This document shows, piece by piece, positions 8,698-17,545 of a stretch of DNA of 64,000 nucleotides; the first letter of the stretch is position 1, and each line of letters begins with the position of its first letter. The notes beneath the pieces are model-generated. The model was not told the origin of the DNA, ran no database searches, and worked only from the letters and a program-made list of their open reading frames with translations. The translations under genes were made by a program, and so were the position numbers. This DNA is from Seonamhaeicola maritimus (lineage in GTDB: Bacteria; Bacteroidota; Bacteroidia; Flavobacteriales; Flavobacteriaceae), in assembly GCF_008056315.1 (NCBI RefSeq), contig NZ_VRKQ01000008.1, positions 1,320,957 through 1,384,956 on the forward strand. The letters are read 5' to 3'.

Positions 8698-8774
8698 AAA
8701 CAAATAAGTTAAACTTTCGGGATAAAAGTTTGCGTATGATAATCCATGCGATTCTCGAGTAATTATTCATTAAA

Positions 8775-10646
8775 ATGAACAAAAGAACAAATGTTTTTGG
8801 TATGCTTTGTATAGGTATATCAATGGTTGGTTTCTCACAACAAGAAATCGATTCAACAAAAGTGGAACAACTTGATGAAGTTGTTGTTTCAGATTCACGA
8901 TTTAACTTAAAACGTGAAAACTCTGGTAAAACGGTTATTAAAATTTCAAAAAAAGAAATTGAAAACAATCAAGGAAGAACCGTTTCTGAGTTAATCAATT
9001 CCAAGAGTGGTATTGAAGTAAACGGTAGTAGAAGTGCTGCAGGGCAAAACTTAGGAAATTTTATAAGAGGTGGTAATAACCGTCAAGTTTTAGTTTTAAT
9101 TGATGGTGTTCAAGTGAACGACCCTTCTATTGTTGCGAACGATTTTGATTTTCGCTTTTTAGATTTAAACACGGTTGAATCTATCGAAATTATAAAGGGT
9201 GCAGCTAGTACCCTTTACGGAAATGCAGCAGCAACGGCAGTAATTAATATTACTACCAAAAAAGCCTCAAAAGAAACTATTTCTGGGAGCTTTTTAACTG
9301 TTGTGGGCACAAATCAAACACAAGACGATTTAAATTATAATGGAGCTAATTTTACAAATAGTGCTTCTATAAGTGGAAGCATAAATAAGTTTAATTATGT
9401 TGCTGGTTTTGGTAATAGTTTTGCTGATGGTCTATCGGCTGCAAAGTCAGATAACCCTGAGAAAGATGCCTTTTCTAGATATAATATGAATTTGAAATTA
9501 GCATATCAATTTTCTGATAATTTTGAATTAACAACGTTTGCTAATCATGATAAGTTTAAAACAGATATTGATGGGTTTCCAGCACCAAATTATACGTTTG
9601 CTGATACTAATGATGAATACCATTCAAAACAAAGTAGGGTAGGCGTGTCTCCAAAACTTAGTTATAATAACGGAAGTTTTCAAATAAATGCTGCTTATAC
9701 TAAAATTGATAGGGAAACCATTTCGGATTTTGGTTCTACAAATGAAGCTGAAAGTTATATTGTTGATGCCTTTAATAAATACACGTTTAATAATAAATTC
9801 TACACCATTTTAGGGTTGAATTATGGAGACTATAATAGTTTGTTTACAGAAGAGCAAAACTACTCATCAACAGACCCATATTTGAATATGGTTTATGTGT
9901 CTGACTATGGGTTTAATCTTAATATTGGAGGACGTTTAAATAATCATAGTGAGTATGGTTCTCAATTCGTTTATAATTTGAACCCTTCATATATACTATT
10001 AGTAAATGACGGTTATTTTAAAATATTAGGGTCTTACGCTACTTCATTTATTGCACCTAATTTGTCACAATTATTTGGTTATTATGGGGCAAACCCCGAT
10101 TTAGAACCAGAAGAAAACAAAACCATAGAAGGTGGTTTTGAATTCACTAACAAAAAAGGTTTTAGATTTAGTGGGATCTATTACAACAGAAAAGAAGAAA
10201 ATACAATTGTATATACTACAGGTTATGAAAATGCCACAACCGATGCCACCGTGCATGGATTTGAAGTTGAAACGCAAATTGATTTAGTAAAGGATTTAAC
10301 TTTTGGTGCTAATTATACGTTTACAGAGTTGAAAGATGGTGTACGTTTAAGAATACCAAAGCATAAAGCAAATGCTAGCTTTGGCTATAGCTTTTGTGAG
10401 AGAACCTTCGCATCACTGAATTATCAGTTTGTGGGAAAACGAACAGATATGGATTTTTCAACATTTTCTAATGTTGATTTAGATGCTTTTTCATTGATTG
10501 ATTTATACTTCAGCCAGAAACTGCTTGAAAACAAAGTGAAACTTTTTGCTAGTATAACTAACCTGTTTAATGAAGATTATTTTGAAATATTAGGTTATAC
10601 AACTAAAGGAAGAAACGTGAATTTAGGATTACAATTGACTTTATAG
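8775..10646 (+). CDS. btuB: TonB-dependent outer-membrane receptor, BtuB-like vitamin B12 receptor
   Basis: 623 aa. The signal peptide ends near MVGFSQQ (about residue 21), followed by a TonB-box-like EQLDEVVVSDSR, a plug domain with NFIRGGNNRQVLVLIDGVQV and VESIEIIKGAASTLYGNAA (about 95-150), and then a beta-barrel ending in an aromatic-poor but typical C-terminal strand (NVNLGLQLTL). Length is close to E. coli BtuB (614 aa). It imports cobalamin across the outer membrane using TonB energy. The upstream cobalamin riboswitch is strong independent support, and btuFCD lies 1.1 kb upstream on the other strand. Confidence 0.93.
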   Translation: MNKRTNVFGMLCIGISMVGFSQQEIDSTKVEQLDEVVVSDSRFNLKRENSGKTVIKISKKEIENNQGRTVSELINSKSGIEVNGSRSAAGQNLGNFIRGGNNRQVLVLIDGVQVNDPSIVANDFDFRFLDLNTVESIEIIKGAASTLYGNAAATAVINITTKKASKETISGSFLTVVGTNQTQDDLNYNGANFTNSASISGSINKFNYVAGFGNSFADGLSAAKSDNPEKDAFSRYNMNLKLAYQFSDNFELTTFANHDKFKTDIDGFPAPNYTFADTNDEYHSKQSRVGVSPKLSYNNGSFQINAAYTKIDRETISDFGSTNEAESYIVDAFNKYTFNNKFYTILGLNYGDYNSLFTEEQNYSSTDPYLNMVYVSDYGFNLNIGGRLNNHSEYGSQFVYNLNPSYILLVNDGYFKILGSYATSFIAPNLSQLFGYYGANPDLEPEENKTIEGGFEFTNKKGFRFSGIYYNRKEENTIVYTTGYENATTDATVHGFEVETQIDLVKDLTFGANYTFTELKDGVRLRIPKHKANASFGYSFCERTFASLNYQFVGKRTDMDFSTFSNVDLDAFSLIDLYFSQKLLENKVKLFASITNLFNEDYFEILGYTTKGRNVNLGLQLTL

Positions 10647-10689
10647 TGAGAGAATAAGGTCAATTCTTTGGCTTTTTGCCAAAATTATT

Positions 10690-10725
10690 AAATGCCATCA
10701 TACTGCTATTTGGTGGCATTTTTTA
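10690..10725 (+). terminator. Intrinsic terminator after btuB
   Basis: AAATGCCA (10690-10697) pairs with TGGCATTT (10714-10721) and is followed by a T run. It just touches the 3' end of the convergent DUF71 gene, so it may work in both directions. Confidence 0.65.
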
Positions 10726-11484
10726 TGGAATCAAATCACAATACCAAACGCCATATTTGTCACTATCACTTTTGCAAACTGAATCATCGGCATTGGGATT
10801 GTTATATTCCCTGTATACTTTTTCCCCAATTTTAAATTTGATAGGGTTTTTAAAAATGGGGCCATCAAAGCAAAAGGTGTGAAACTCACCATTTTCACCA
10901 CATGGATCAACGCCTTCGGGTAGTTTATCAATAAAATATTTGTCAATCACGGTTCCTACAAAATCTTCATCAAAGTATTTAGAGTTTGCACAAACAATAA
11001 TAGTTTTAAATCCTAAATCTACAAACTCATTAATCAGTTCTTTGGTATCTCGTTTCCAAATAGGAAACACTGCTTTAAAACCTTGTTTAGCTAATTGATT
11101 TTCTCTGTATTCTCTTAAGTCTTCAAGGAAAATATCACCAAAAGCAGCATGTGTAAAACCATCAGATTTTAATCTAGAGACGGTTTCGCTCATTTTTTGC
11201 TCATAAGTTTCCATATCTGGCATTTCAGGTAGCTCAATTAAACTTGCCTTTATATTAAGAGCATCTGTTTGAGCAATTAAAAGCTCTTTTCTTAAACCAT
11301 GCATAGATACACGATTGTAATGACTATTAACTGTTGTAATTAATTCATTAACAGTATAGTTTTTTTCTTGTAATAAATGATAAAGTGCTAACGCGGAATC
11401 CTTACCAGAGCTCCAATTAAAGTAGGTTTTGTGTTTATTCAAAAATGAGTCTATTTGTAATGTGTTTAGGTATTTTTCTATCAT
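10723..11484 (-). CDS. Second DUF71/COG2102 PP-loop ATPase, predicted B12-salvage subfamily
   Basis: 253 aa from the ATG at 11484. PP-loop SSGKDS (25-30), a conserved MHGLRKELLIAQ block (about 61-72), and GENGEFHT followed by a DGP motif (196-208). The tail of about 45 residues has paired cysteines and ends YGVWYCDLIP, absent from the first DUF71 protein at 7755, so this is a distinct paralogue rather than a recent copy. It faces btuB tail to tail. Its start lies 50 bp inside the S41 peptidase gene, and no later Met precedes the PP-loop, so the overlap is probably real. Substrate unknown; a role in corrinoid salvage is inferred. Confidence 0.8.
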   Translation of the reverse strand: MIEKYLNTLQIDSFLNKHKTYFNWSSGKDSALALYHLLQEKNYTVNELITTVNSHYNRVSMHGLRKELLIAQTDALNIKASLIELPEMPDMETYEQKMSETVSRLKSDGFTHAAFGDIFLEDLREYRENQLAKQGFKAVFPIWKRDTKELINEFVDLGFKTIIVCANSKYFDEDFVGTVIDKYFIDKLPEGVDPCGENGEFHTFCFDGPIFKNPIKFKIGEKVYREYNNPNADDSVCKSDSDKYGVWYCDLIP

Positions 11485-12919
11485 CAATCAGTTTACCTTT
11501 AATAGAATTTATAGGTTCTAAATTATCTGACTCAATTGTGTTCTGGCCTTTTTGATTTATAAATTTCCCAGTTCCAGTAATATTTCCAATAGCCTCAGCT
11601 AAAAGAGGTTCATTTTCATCTCCTAGAATTCCAAGATTTGTTCTTGTTTCACCTAAGAATATATCCGGTTCCAACCCATCAAAAAAGTCAGTTTTATCAT
11701 CAATATTAGCATATTTAAATATTAGTGGTTGAATTGCGTAGGTGTGATTTGGGTTTACGCCATCTTTAGTAAAATCGGGTGAATCATATAAAGTAAAAGA
11801 GCCTTGATATTTGCCACTTGTATTTGTTCCAATCTGAATTACATCAATATATGGCTTTAAACAATTGATAACTAGCTCACTTGCTGAAGCACTCCAAACG
11901 GTTGTTAAAGCATAAACTTTGTTGAGGTTAAGACTGTTTAAAGACATGCCATCTTCATTATTAATAAATTTGTCTATTAAAAAATCAGGATCTTGATCTT
12001 CAAATATGGTCTGTAGTTCATTATTAAAATATTTTTTGATTAGAACATCTCCAGTAAACTGCCCCGTAATTAAACTGGACATTAAAATAGCTTTAGAGTT
12101 AAACCCTCCTGAATTGTACCTTAAATCTAAAACTAATTCAGTAACTCCTGCACTTTTAAAAGTTGCAAATACATTATTTAACTCAGATGAACTGCCGTTA
12201 AAACCAGTATACATTAAATACCCAATTTTTTTACCACCTACATCAAGTACTTTATTTACATGGATTGGATTTTCTGTAAAGTCCTCTTTCGTTAATGATA
12301 CACTTTCCCCTAGGGATGTTACAGAGTCGTCATCCAATTCCGGAGTACCATTAGTATTGTAGGTGCCTAAGTCTATACTATATGTTACAGAATCAAAAAG
12401 GGAATAGTTATTATCACTAGGTGAGTTATAATATAAATCAGAACCATTAACCGCATAAAAAATATCACCTCTTTTTAAACCTTGTATGTCAGCACTACTT
12501 CCTGGCAAAACATAAAGTACAATACCATATCTAACAGGATCAGTATCAGAACGTCTCATAATTGTAAACTGCATGCCGTTAGTAAGCGTTCTTCCGTTTA
12601 AAAGGGCTTCGTTTTCAAAGTAATTATCAGTTATCCAACTAAACCTGTCAAAAGTTTGACGTTCATAAATTAGACTTTCAAATAACTGTTCTGGAGATGA
12701 AAAATCATTTAAATAATCAGCATATTCAGCGTCACTTGTAAAGCGATCGTTTGCTAGATTAGAAACATTCTCTTTATAAAGGTAAAAGGTATTCATGCCT
12801 TTCCAAACAAAATCATTTATCTCACTAGCTTGAATAATATTATCATCATTATCCTCAAAACAACTAGTTAAAAGATAAGAAACTGCAAGGGTTATTATTA
12901 AGGCTTTATAAAATTTCAT
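11435..12919 (-). CDS. S41 (C-terminal-processing-type) peptidase lipoprotein
   Basis: 494 aa. The signal peptide with lipobox LLTSC (C20) predicts a lipoprotein. A PDZ-like segment lies near residues 130-160 (VLPGSSADIQGLKRGDIFY). The S41 core contains ELVLDLRYNSGG (261-272) and the catalytic pair S345 (within SASASE) and K370 (NTSGK), 25 residues apart as in CtpA/CtpB proteases. It probably trims periplasmic or surface proteins. Its last 50 bp overlap the second DUF71 gene in another frame, so the two may be cotranscribed, although no functional link is obvious. Confidence 0.85.
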   Translation of the reverse strand: MKFYKALIITLAVSYLLTSCFEDNDDNIIQASEINDFVWKGMNTFYLYKENVSNLANDRFTSDAEYADYLNDFSSPEQLFESLIYERQTFDRFSWITDNYFENEALLNGRTLTNGMQFTIMRRSDTDPVRYGIVLYVLPGSSADIQGLKRGDIFYAVNGSDLYYNSPSDNNYSLFDSVTYSIDLGTYNTNGTPELDDDSVTSLGESVSLTKEDFTENPIHVNKVLDVGGKKIGYLMYTGFNGSSSELNNVFATFKSAGVTELVLDLRYNSGGFNSKAILMSSLITGQFTGDVLIKKYFNNELQTIFEDQDPDFLIDKFINNEDGMSLNSLNLNKVYALTTVWSASASELVINCLKPYIDVIQIGTNTSGKYQGSFTLYDSPDFTKDGVNPNHTYAIQPLIFKYANIDDKTDFFDGLEPDIFLGETRTNLGILGDENEPLLAEAIGNITGTGKFINQKGQNTIESDNLEPINSIKGKLIDDRKIPKHITNRLIFE

Positions 12920-13066
12920 AGCTTTTTTTTTATATAAAGTTTAGTCTTTAAAACCCTAAATTTACTTACATTATTGTGTAATAAAAAATTTTTGTAACAA
13001 ATAAGGAAGTAGTTCGTCGTAATATTAAATAACCAGAAAGAGCAATTTAAGCTAAACCAATCAAGA

Positions 13067-13576
13067 ATGACTCAAACAGAGTTTTTAAATATTGTAATGC
13101 CATTTAAAGATAAAGTATTTCGTTTAGCTAAACGTTTACTAGTATCTACCGAAGAGGCTGAAGATGCAACTCAAGAAGTTCTGTTGAAATTGTGGAATAA
13201 CAAAGCTAAAATAGAGGAGTATAAAAATGTTGAAGCTTTTTCTATGACAATGACCAAGAATTTTTGTTATGACAAGTTAAAGTCTAAACAAGCTCAAAAT
13301 TTAAAAATTGTTCATAGTAATTACGAAGAAAAAAATACGCCTTTACAAAAGCAAATAGAATTAAATGATAGTGTAAGTTGGGTAGGACGAATTATTGAAG
13401 AATTGCCAGAACAGCAAAGAGTAATAATTCAATTGAGAGATATAGAAGAATATGATTATGATGAGATTGCAAAAATGCTTGATATGAATAATACAGCAGT
13501 ACGTGTAACCTTATCAAGAGCAAGAAAAGCAATAAGAGAAAAATTAACTAAAACACACAATTATGGTGTTAGATAA
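13067..13576 (+). CDS. ECF-type RNA polymerase sigma-70 factor
   Basis: 169 aa. Region 2 has EEAEDATQEVLLKLWNNK and a FSMTMTKNFCYDKLKSK segment, and region 4 has ELPEQQRVIIQLRDIEEYDY with a DNA-recognition helix NNTAVRVTLSRARKAIREKL. It overlaps the next gene by 14 bp (ATG at 13563), a strong sign of cotranscription with a membrane protein that could act as its anti-sigma partner. Bacteroidota carry many such units; the inducing signal is unknown. Confidence 0.92.
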   Translation: MTQTEFLNIVMPFKDKVFRLAKRLLVSTEEAEDATQEVLLKLWNNKAKIEEYKNVEAFSMTMTKNFCYDKLKSKQAQNLKIVHSNYEEKNTPLQKQIELNDSVSWVGRIIEELPEQQRVIIQLRDIEEYDYDEIAKMLDMNNTAVRVTLSRARKAIREKLTKTHNYGVR

Positions 13577-14045
13577 TATAGAGAAATTACTAAAAAAGTA
13601 TGAGAACGGTGAAACCACTCTAAAAGAAGAGCAAGTGTTGAAAAACTATTTTTCCAGCGACACTGTAGCTCCGCATTTAGAAATGTATAAACCCATGTTT
13701 GACTATTTTTTGGTAAATCAACAAGAACAGTTTACTAAAGACGTTCCATTAAAAACTAAGAACATTTTTAATTATAAATGGATTTCTGTCGCTGCCGTAG
13801 CGGTTCTTATGATGGGATTTTACTTTAGTCCAATCATTGCTAATAGTGATTGCAATGATTTAGGCACATATTGTGAACCCGAACAAGCTCTAGAAGAAGT
13901 ATCAAAACAACTAGCAATGATTTCAAATCATTTCAATAAAGGAACCCAAACTGTAGGGTACTTAAATGAAGTAGATAAAGGGACATCTGCATTGGGATAC
14001 TTAAATGAAATAGAGAACACAACCAGTATTATTTTTAAGAATTAA
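13563..14045 (+). CDS. Putative anti-sigma-like single-pass membrane protein
   Basis: 160 aa, no confident family. The first 60-odd residues are charged and cytoplasmic-looking (NIEKLLKKYENGETTLKEEQ), a membrane helix follows at about 76-94 (WISVAAVAVLMMGFYF), and the rest would be periplasmic. That N-in topology, and the 14-bp overlap with the ECF sigma gene, suggest an anti-sigma role, but no zinc-type anti-sigma motif is visible. The C-terminus carries an imperfect repeat: VGYLNEVDKGTSA followed by LGYLNEIENTTSI. Downstream are two DUF4252 genes, probably one operon. Confidence 0.65.
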   Translation: MVLDNIEKLLKKYENGETTLKEEQVLKNYFSSDTVAPHLEMYKPMFDYFLVNQQEQFTKDVPLKTKNIFNYKWISVAAVAVLMMGFYFSPIIANSDCNDLGTYCEPEQALEEVSKQLAMISNHFNKGTQTVGYLNEVDKGTSALGYLNEIENTTSIIFKN

Positions 14046-14064
14046 CAATTAAAAAACGAACAAA

Positions 14065-14658
14065 ATGAAATCAATATTAAAATTAAATAAGGGAAGAATG
14101 AGTAAAAGATTAATAGTATTTGTAATGGCCATTATGTTAGTGCCATTAACAGGAATGGCACAAAAGAATATTTTTGAAAAATATAGTGATAGCCCTGATG
14201 TAACTTATGTAAACATTAAACCTAAAATGTTTCAAATGATTGCAAAAGTAGGTGTTGATACTAGTGACCCAGAAGCAAAAGCTTTTATGGATATGGTAAA
14301 GAGTATTACTAGTTTTAGAACTATAGTTACGGATAATAAGTCTATTTCTGCAGATATTTCAAAATGGGTTAAATCTCATTCAAGTTCTTTGGAAGAGTTA
14401 ATGGAAGTTAAAGACGACGGAACTGAAGTGAAATTCTATGTTAAAGAAGGAAAAGATGAAGATCATGTAAAAGAGCTTTTAATATTTGTAAATGGAGTTG
14501 ATAAAGCTATGAAAGGAAAAGGTGTTGAAATTAATGGTGAAACTAGAAATATTGAAACTGTTGTAGTATCATTTACAGGTGATATAGATTTAAATGAAAT
14601 ATCTAAATTGACTGAAAAAATGAATATTCCTGCCGGAGAGCATTTAAATAAGAAATAA
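14065..14658 (+). CDS. DUF4252 domain-containing exported protein
   Basis: 197 aa with a signal peptide (hydrophobic about residues 15-30, cleavage near GMAQ) and the DUF4252 pattern FEKYSDSPDVTYVNIKPKMF followed by a long helical/beta domain. An internal ATG at 14098 (MSKRLIVFVMAIML) gives a more usual signal-peptide length and could be the true start. It sits 19 bp after the anti-sigma-like gene. Function of the family is unknown; it is often found next to ECF sigma factors. Confidence 0.75.
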   Translation: MKSILKLNKGRMSKRLIVFVMAIMLVPLTGMAQKNIFEKYSDSPDVTYVNIKPKMFQMIAKVGVDTSDPEAKAFMDMVKSITSFRTIVTDNKSISADISKWVKSHSSSLEELMEVKDDGTEVKFYVKEGKDEDHVKELLIFVNGVDKAMKGKGVEINGETRNIETVVVSFTGDIDLNEISKLTEKMNIPAGEHLNKK

Positions 14659-14672
14659 AGACATCATTAATC

Positions 14673-15215
14673 ATGCAACGAACAATCATATATATTTTAT
14701 GCACCGTTTTTACCATAGCTTTTTTAGTAAGCTGTGGTGAAGGTGTTAGTTTACAACGTTATTTTGTAGATAATCAAGAAACCAAAAACTTTATCACCCA
14801 AGATATCCCTATTTCTATGGTTGAAATTGATAAATCCAATTTCACCGAAGAACAAAAAGAAGCTTACAATTCTGTAAAAAGGCTTAACTTTTTAGGGTAT
14901 AAAACGTCGGAAACCGATTTAGAGACATATAATGCAGAATTGGCTAAGGTTAAAACTATTTTAAGTGATGATAAGTACAATGATTTAATGGATGTAAGTG
15001 ATAGAGGAAGAAAAATCTCCGTTAAGTATATTGGAACAGATGAAGAAGCCGATGAAGTAATTGTTTTTGGAAGTGCCAAGGAAATGGGGTTTGCTGTTGT
15101 TCGGATTTTAGGTGATGATATGAACCCAGAAAAAATGGGTGTTTTATTGCATAGTTTGCAGAACGCCAATGTTGATGAAAATCAAATACAAGATATTATG
15201 AATTTCTTTAAATAA
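14673..15215 (+). CDS. DUF4252-like lipoprotein
   Basis: 180 aa. Lipobox FLVSC (C21) marks a lipoprotein. The rest resembles the preceding DUF4252 protein in length and layout (a segment with an I..E.D..NFT pattern, then VIVFGSAKEMGFAVVRILGD), so the two look like divergent paralogues in one operon, 14 bp apart. Last gene of the sigma-factor operon; a terminator follows at about 15241. Function unknown. Confidence 0.7.
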   Translation: MQRTIIYILCTVFTIAFLVSCGEGVSLQRYFVDNQETKNFITQDIPISMVEIDKSNFTEEQKEAYNSVKRLNFLGYKTSETDLETYNAELAKVKTILSDDKYNDLMDVSDRGRKISVKYIGTDEEADEVIVFGSAKEMGFAVVRILGDDMNPEKMGVLLHSLQNANVDENQIQDIMNFFK

Positions 15216-15240
15216 ACTCATAATAGATTAAATGTTAATG

Positions 15241-15274
15241 AAAGGCTTGTCTATAATTTAGGCGAGCTTTTTTT
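15241..15274. terminator. Terminator between convergent DUF4252 and small membrane protein genes
   Basis: AAAGGCTTGTCT and AGGCGAGCTTTTTTT form a stem with some G-U pairs around a 7-nt loop, followed by a T run on the plus strand. Confidence 0.55.
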
Positions 15275-15461
15275 ATTCTTCTAACTCTTCTTCCTTTTTC
15301 TCAAAAGATCTAGTAGCAACTAGATTAAGAATTATAGCCAGAAAAATAATAGTGAGTAAGGTTAAAATGACAAAATTATCTAATATATCTAACACCCCAG
15401 CAATAAAAATACCACCAGCCATAATGCCACATAATATTAAGGATTGTTTGTCGGTTAGCAT
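15273..15461 (-). CDS. Small two-helix membrane protein
   Basis: 62 aa with two hydrophobic helices (about 7-22 and 28-50) separated by a short turn, then a charged tail EKKEEELEE. It begins 9 bp after the purB stop on the same strand, so it is probably translated from the purB transcript. I recognise no family. Kept because of the tight spacing, the membrane-protein composition and the neat end at a terminator. Confidence 0.55.
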   Translation of the reverse strand: MLTDKQSLILCGIMAGGIFIAGVLDILDNFVILTLLTIIFLAIILNLVATRSFEKKEEELEE

Positions 15462-15470
15462 ATATAAATT

Positions 15471-16814
15471 TTAGATTCCTGTATAGTTGCTAGGTGTAAT
15501 ACGCTTCAACTCTGTTTTTATTGTTTCAGATACCTCTAAGGTATCAATAAAATTAGAAATAGAATCCTGATTAATTTTTTCATTGGTTCTTGTAAGCCCT
15601 TTTAAAGCTTCATAAGGATTAGGGTATGCTTCTCTTCTTAAAATAGTTTGAATAGCTTCAGCAACTACAGCCCAATTATTTTCTAAATCTTGAGCAAACT
15701 TATCTTTGTTTAGTAAAAGTTTGTTTAACCCTTTTAAAGTGGCTTTAAAACCAATGATAGTGTGTCCAAACGGAACGCCAACATTACGTAAAACAGTACT
15801 ATCTGTTAAGTCACGCTGTAATCTTGAAATTGGTAATTTAGCAGATAAGTGTTCGAAAATGGCATTTGCAATCCCTAGGTTTCCTTCACTATTTTCAAAA
15901 TCTATTGGATTTACTTTATGTGGCATAGCAGAACTACCAACCTCACCCTTTTTAATTTTTTGTTTGAAATAATCCATAGAAACATAAGTCCAAACATCCC
16001 GGTCCAAATCAATTAAAATGGTGTTAATACGCTTAAGGGTGTCAAACAAAGCAGCCATATGGTCATAATGCTCAATTTGAGTAGTTGGGAAAGAGTGGTG
16101 TAATCCTAATTTTTCCTGCACAAAAGAATCACCAAAAGCTTTCCAGTCAATATCTGGATATGCTACATGGTGCGCATTAAAATTTCCAGTTGCACCACCA
16201 AATTTAGCGGCACTTGGTATGTCATTTAATAAATTAAATTGTTCTTCTAAACGCGTAACAAAAACAGCTATCTCTTTTCCTAAACGCGTAGGAGATGCTG
16301 GCTGGCCGTGAGTTCTTGCCAACATTGGTATTTCAGCCCAATCTTGAGTTAATTCCTTTAGTTTATTTAAAACTGTGAAGTATTCGGGAACATAAACTTC
16401 ATTCATTGCTTCCTTAACACTTAAAGGAACAGCAGTGTTGTTAATATCTTGAGAGGTTAGCCCAAAGTGGATAAACTCTTTATATTGGGATAAACCTAAA
16501 GCATCAAATTTTTCTTTTATAAAATATTCAACCGCTTTAACATCATGATTGGTAACACTTTCAATGTCTTTTATTGCTAAGGCATCTTCAGACGAAAAAT
16601 CTTTGTAAATATTCCTAAGCTTATTAAACAGTGAGCTGTCAATATCTGTAAGTTGCGGTAAAGGCAATTCACAAAGCGCAATAAAATATTCTATTTCAAC
16701 TAAAACACGATATTTAATTAATGCTTCTTCTGAGAAAAAAGGAGCTAATTCATTGACTTTACTTCTATAGCGACCATCTATTGGAGAGATGGCATTTAAT
16801 ACAGATAATGACAT
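15471..16814 (-). CDS. purB: Adenylosuccinate lyase
   Basis: 447 aa, the normal PurB length. It contains the fumarase/lyase signature GSSAMPHKVNPIDFEN with the flexible catalytic serine loop, the ARTHGQPASPTRLGKE substrate-binding segment with the conserved histidine, and an N-terminal SPIDGRYRSKV. It catalyses two steps of purine synthesis: release of fumarate from SAICAR and from adenylosuccinate. A TATCTTTG -7 box on the minus strand (16840-16847) lies about 26 bp before the ATG. Confidence 0.97.
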   Translation of the reverse strand: MSLSVLNAISPIDGRYRSKVNELAPFFSEEALIKYRVLVEIEYFIALCELPLPQLTDIDSSLFNKLRNIYKDFSSEDALAIKDIESVTNHDVKAVEYFIKEKFDALGLSQYKEFIHFGLTSQDINNTAVPLSVKEAMNEVYVPEYFTVLNKLKELTQDWAEIPMLARTHGQPASPTRLGKEIAVFVTRLEEQFNLLNDIPSAAKFGGATGNFNAHHVAYPDIDWKAFGDSFVQEKLGLHHSFPTTQIEHYDHMAALFDTLKRINTILIDLDRDVWTYVSMDYFKQKIKKGEVGSSAMPHKVNPIDFENSEGNLGIANAIFEHLSAKLPISRLQRDLTDSTVLRNVGVPFGHTIIGFKATLKGLNKLLLNKDKFAQDLENNWAVVAEAIQTILRREAYPNPYEALKGLTRTNEKINQDSISNFIDTLEVSETIKTELKRITPSNYTGI

Positions 16815-16920
16815 ATTTAATGTAAAATTTAAGAAGTTGCAAAGATAAGTTTTTTAGACATATAATTGAAGCATGAAGCCCGAAGTTTAACCTAAAAAAT
16901 TATAAGTGGTTTATGTTTTT

Positions 16921-17496
16921 TTAGCGTTTACCGTTTTTGTTTATCTTTTTTAGAATTTGTCTTGCTCGAGCCTTAAAGGCAGCACTTTGCTCAGAGAAGT
17001 CCCTTTCAAGAATTGTAATTAACTCAGGGTAGATCCAATCATACTCCTTACCAAAAATAAAAAGTGTAGACATACTGTACGCCTTAGGTGCAACTTTTTC
17101 ATCATTAATCATATAATCAAAACAAGCTTCAATGATCCGCTCCTTATGAATTGGGGTCAGAACTTCTTTGATTTTATTTTCAGTTTTAGAGGTATAAGCT
17201 TTTGCTATAAGTTCACATACTTTTGCCACTGGTCTAACTGCAGAGTCTAAATGAACTTTGTGCATTTGTTCGGTAAATTTATCTAAATGCGGAATTATAG
17301 TTTCAATATTATCCGTACACATAAACTCAAACACCCAGGCAGCACGGGCTGAAATTTTGTCATTTACCTTAAATAAAATCTCTAATAATTTAGAAATTAA
17401 ATCAGGGTTTCCAATAACCAAATTAGCATAATAGGTGCGTTTTTCACGTGAGTGATTGACGTAATTTAATTCGTTGTATAGTTGCTCAGTGGTCAC
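16921..17496 (-). CDS. HEAT-like helical protein, function unknown (GTG start)
   Basis: 191 aa, mostly alpha-helical, with repeated helical pairs such as ISARAAWVFEFMCTDNIETI and AAFKARARQILKKI that suggest a small HEAT-like solenoid. Start GTG at 17496; the only internal Met codons are late. It lies upstream of purB on the same strand, about 106 bp away; homologues are sometimes labelled adenylosuccinate lyase, apparently because of this neighbour. It has none of the lyase motifs. Cytoplasmic; role unknown. Confidence 0.65.
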   Translation of the reverse strand: MTTEQLYNELNYVNHSREKRTYYANLVIGNPDLISKLLEILFKVNDKISARAAWVFEFMCTDNIETIIPHLDKFTEQMHKVHLDSAVRPVAKVCELIAKAYTSKTENKIKEVLTPIHKERIIEACFDYMINDEKVAPKAYSMSTLFIFGKEYDWIYPELITILERDFSEQSAAFKARARQILKKINKNGKR

Positions 17497-17545
17497 AAGG
17501 AAATTTATTACTTTTAAAAAGTAAATTTATAAGAAATATTTCAAA

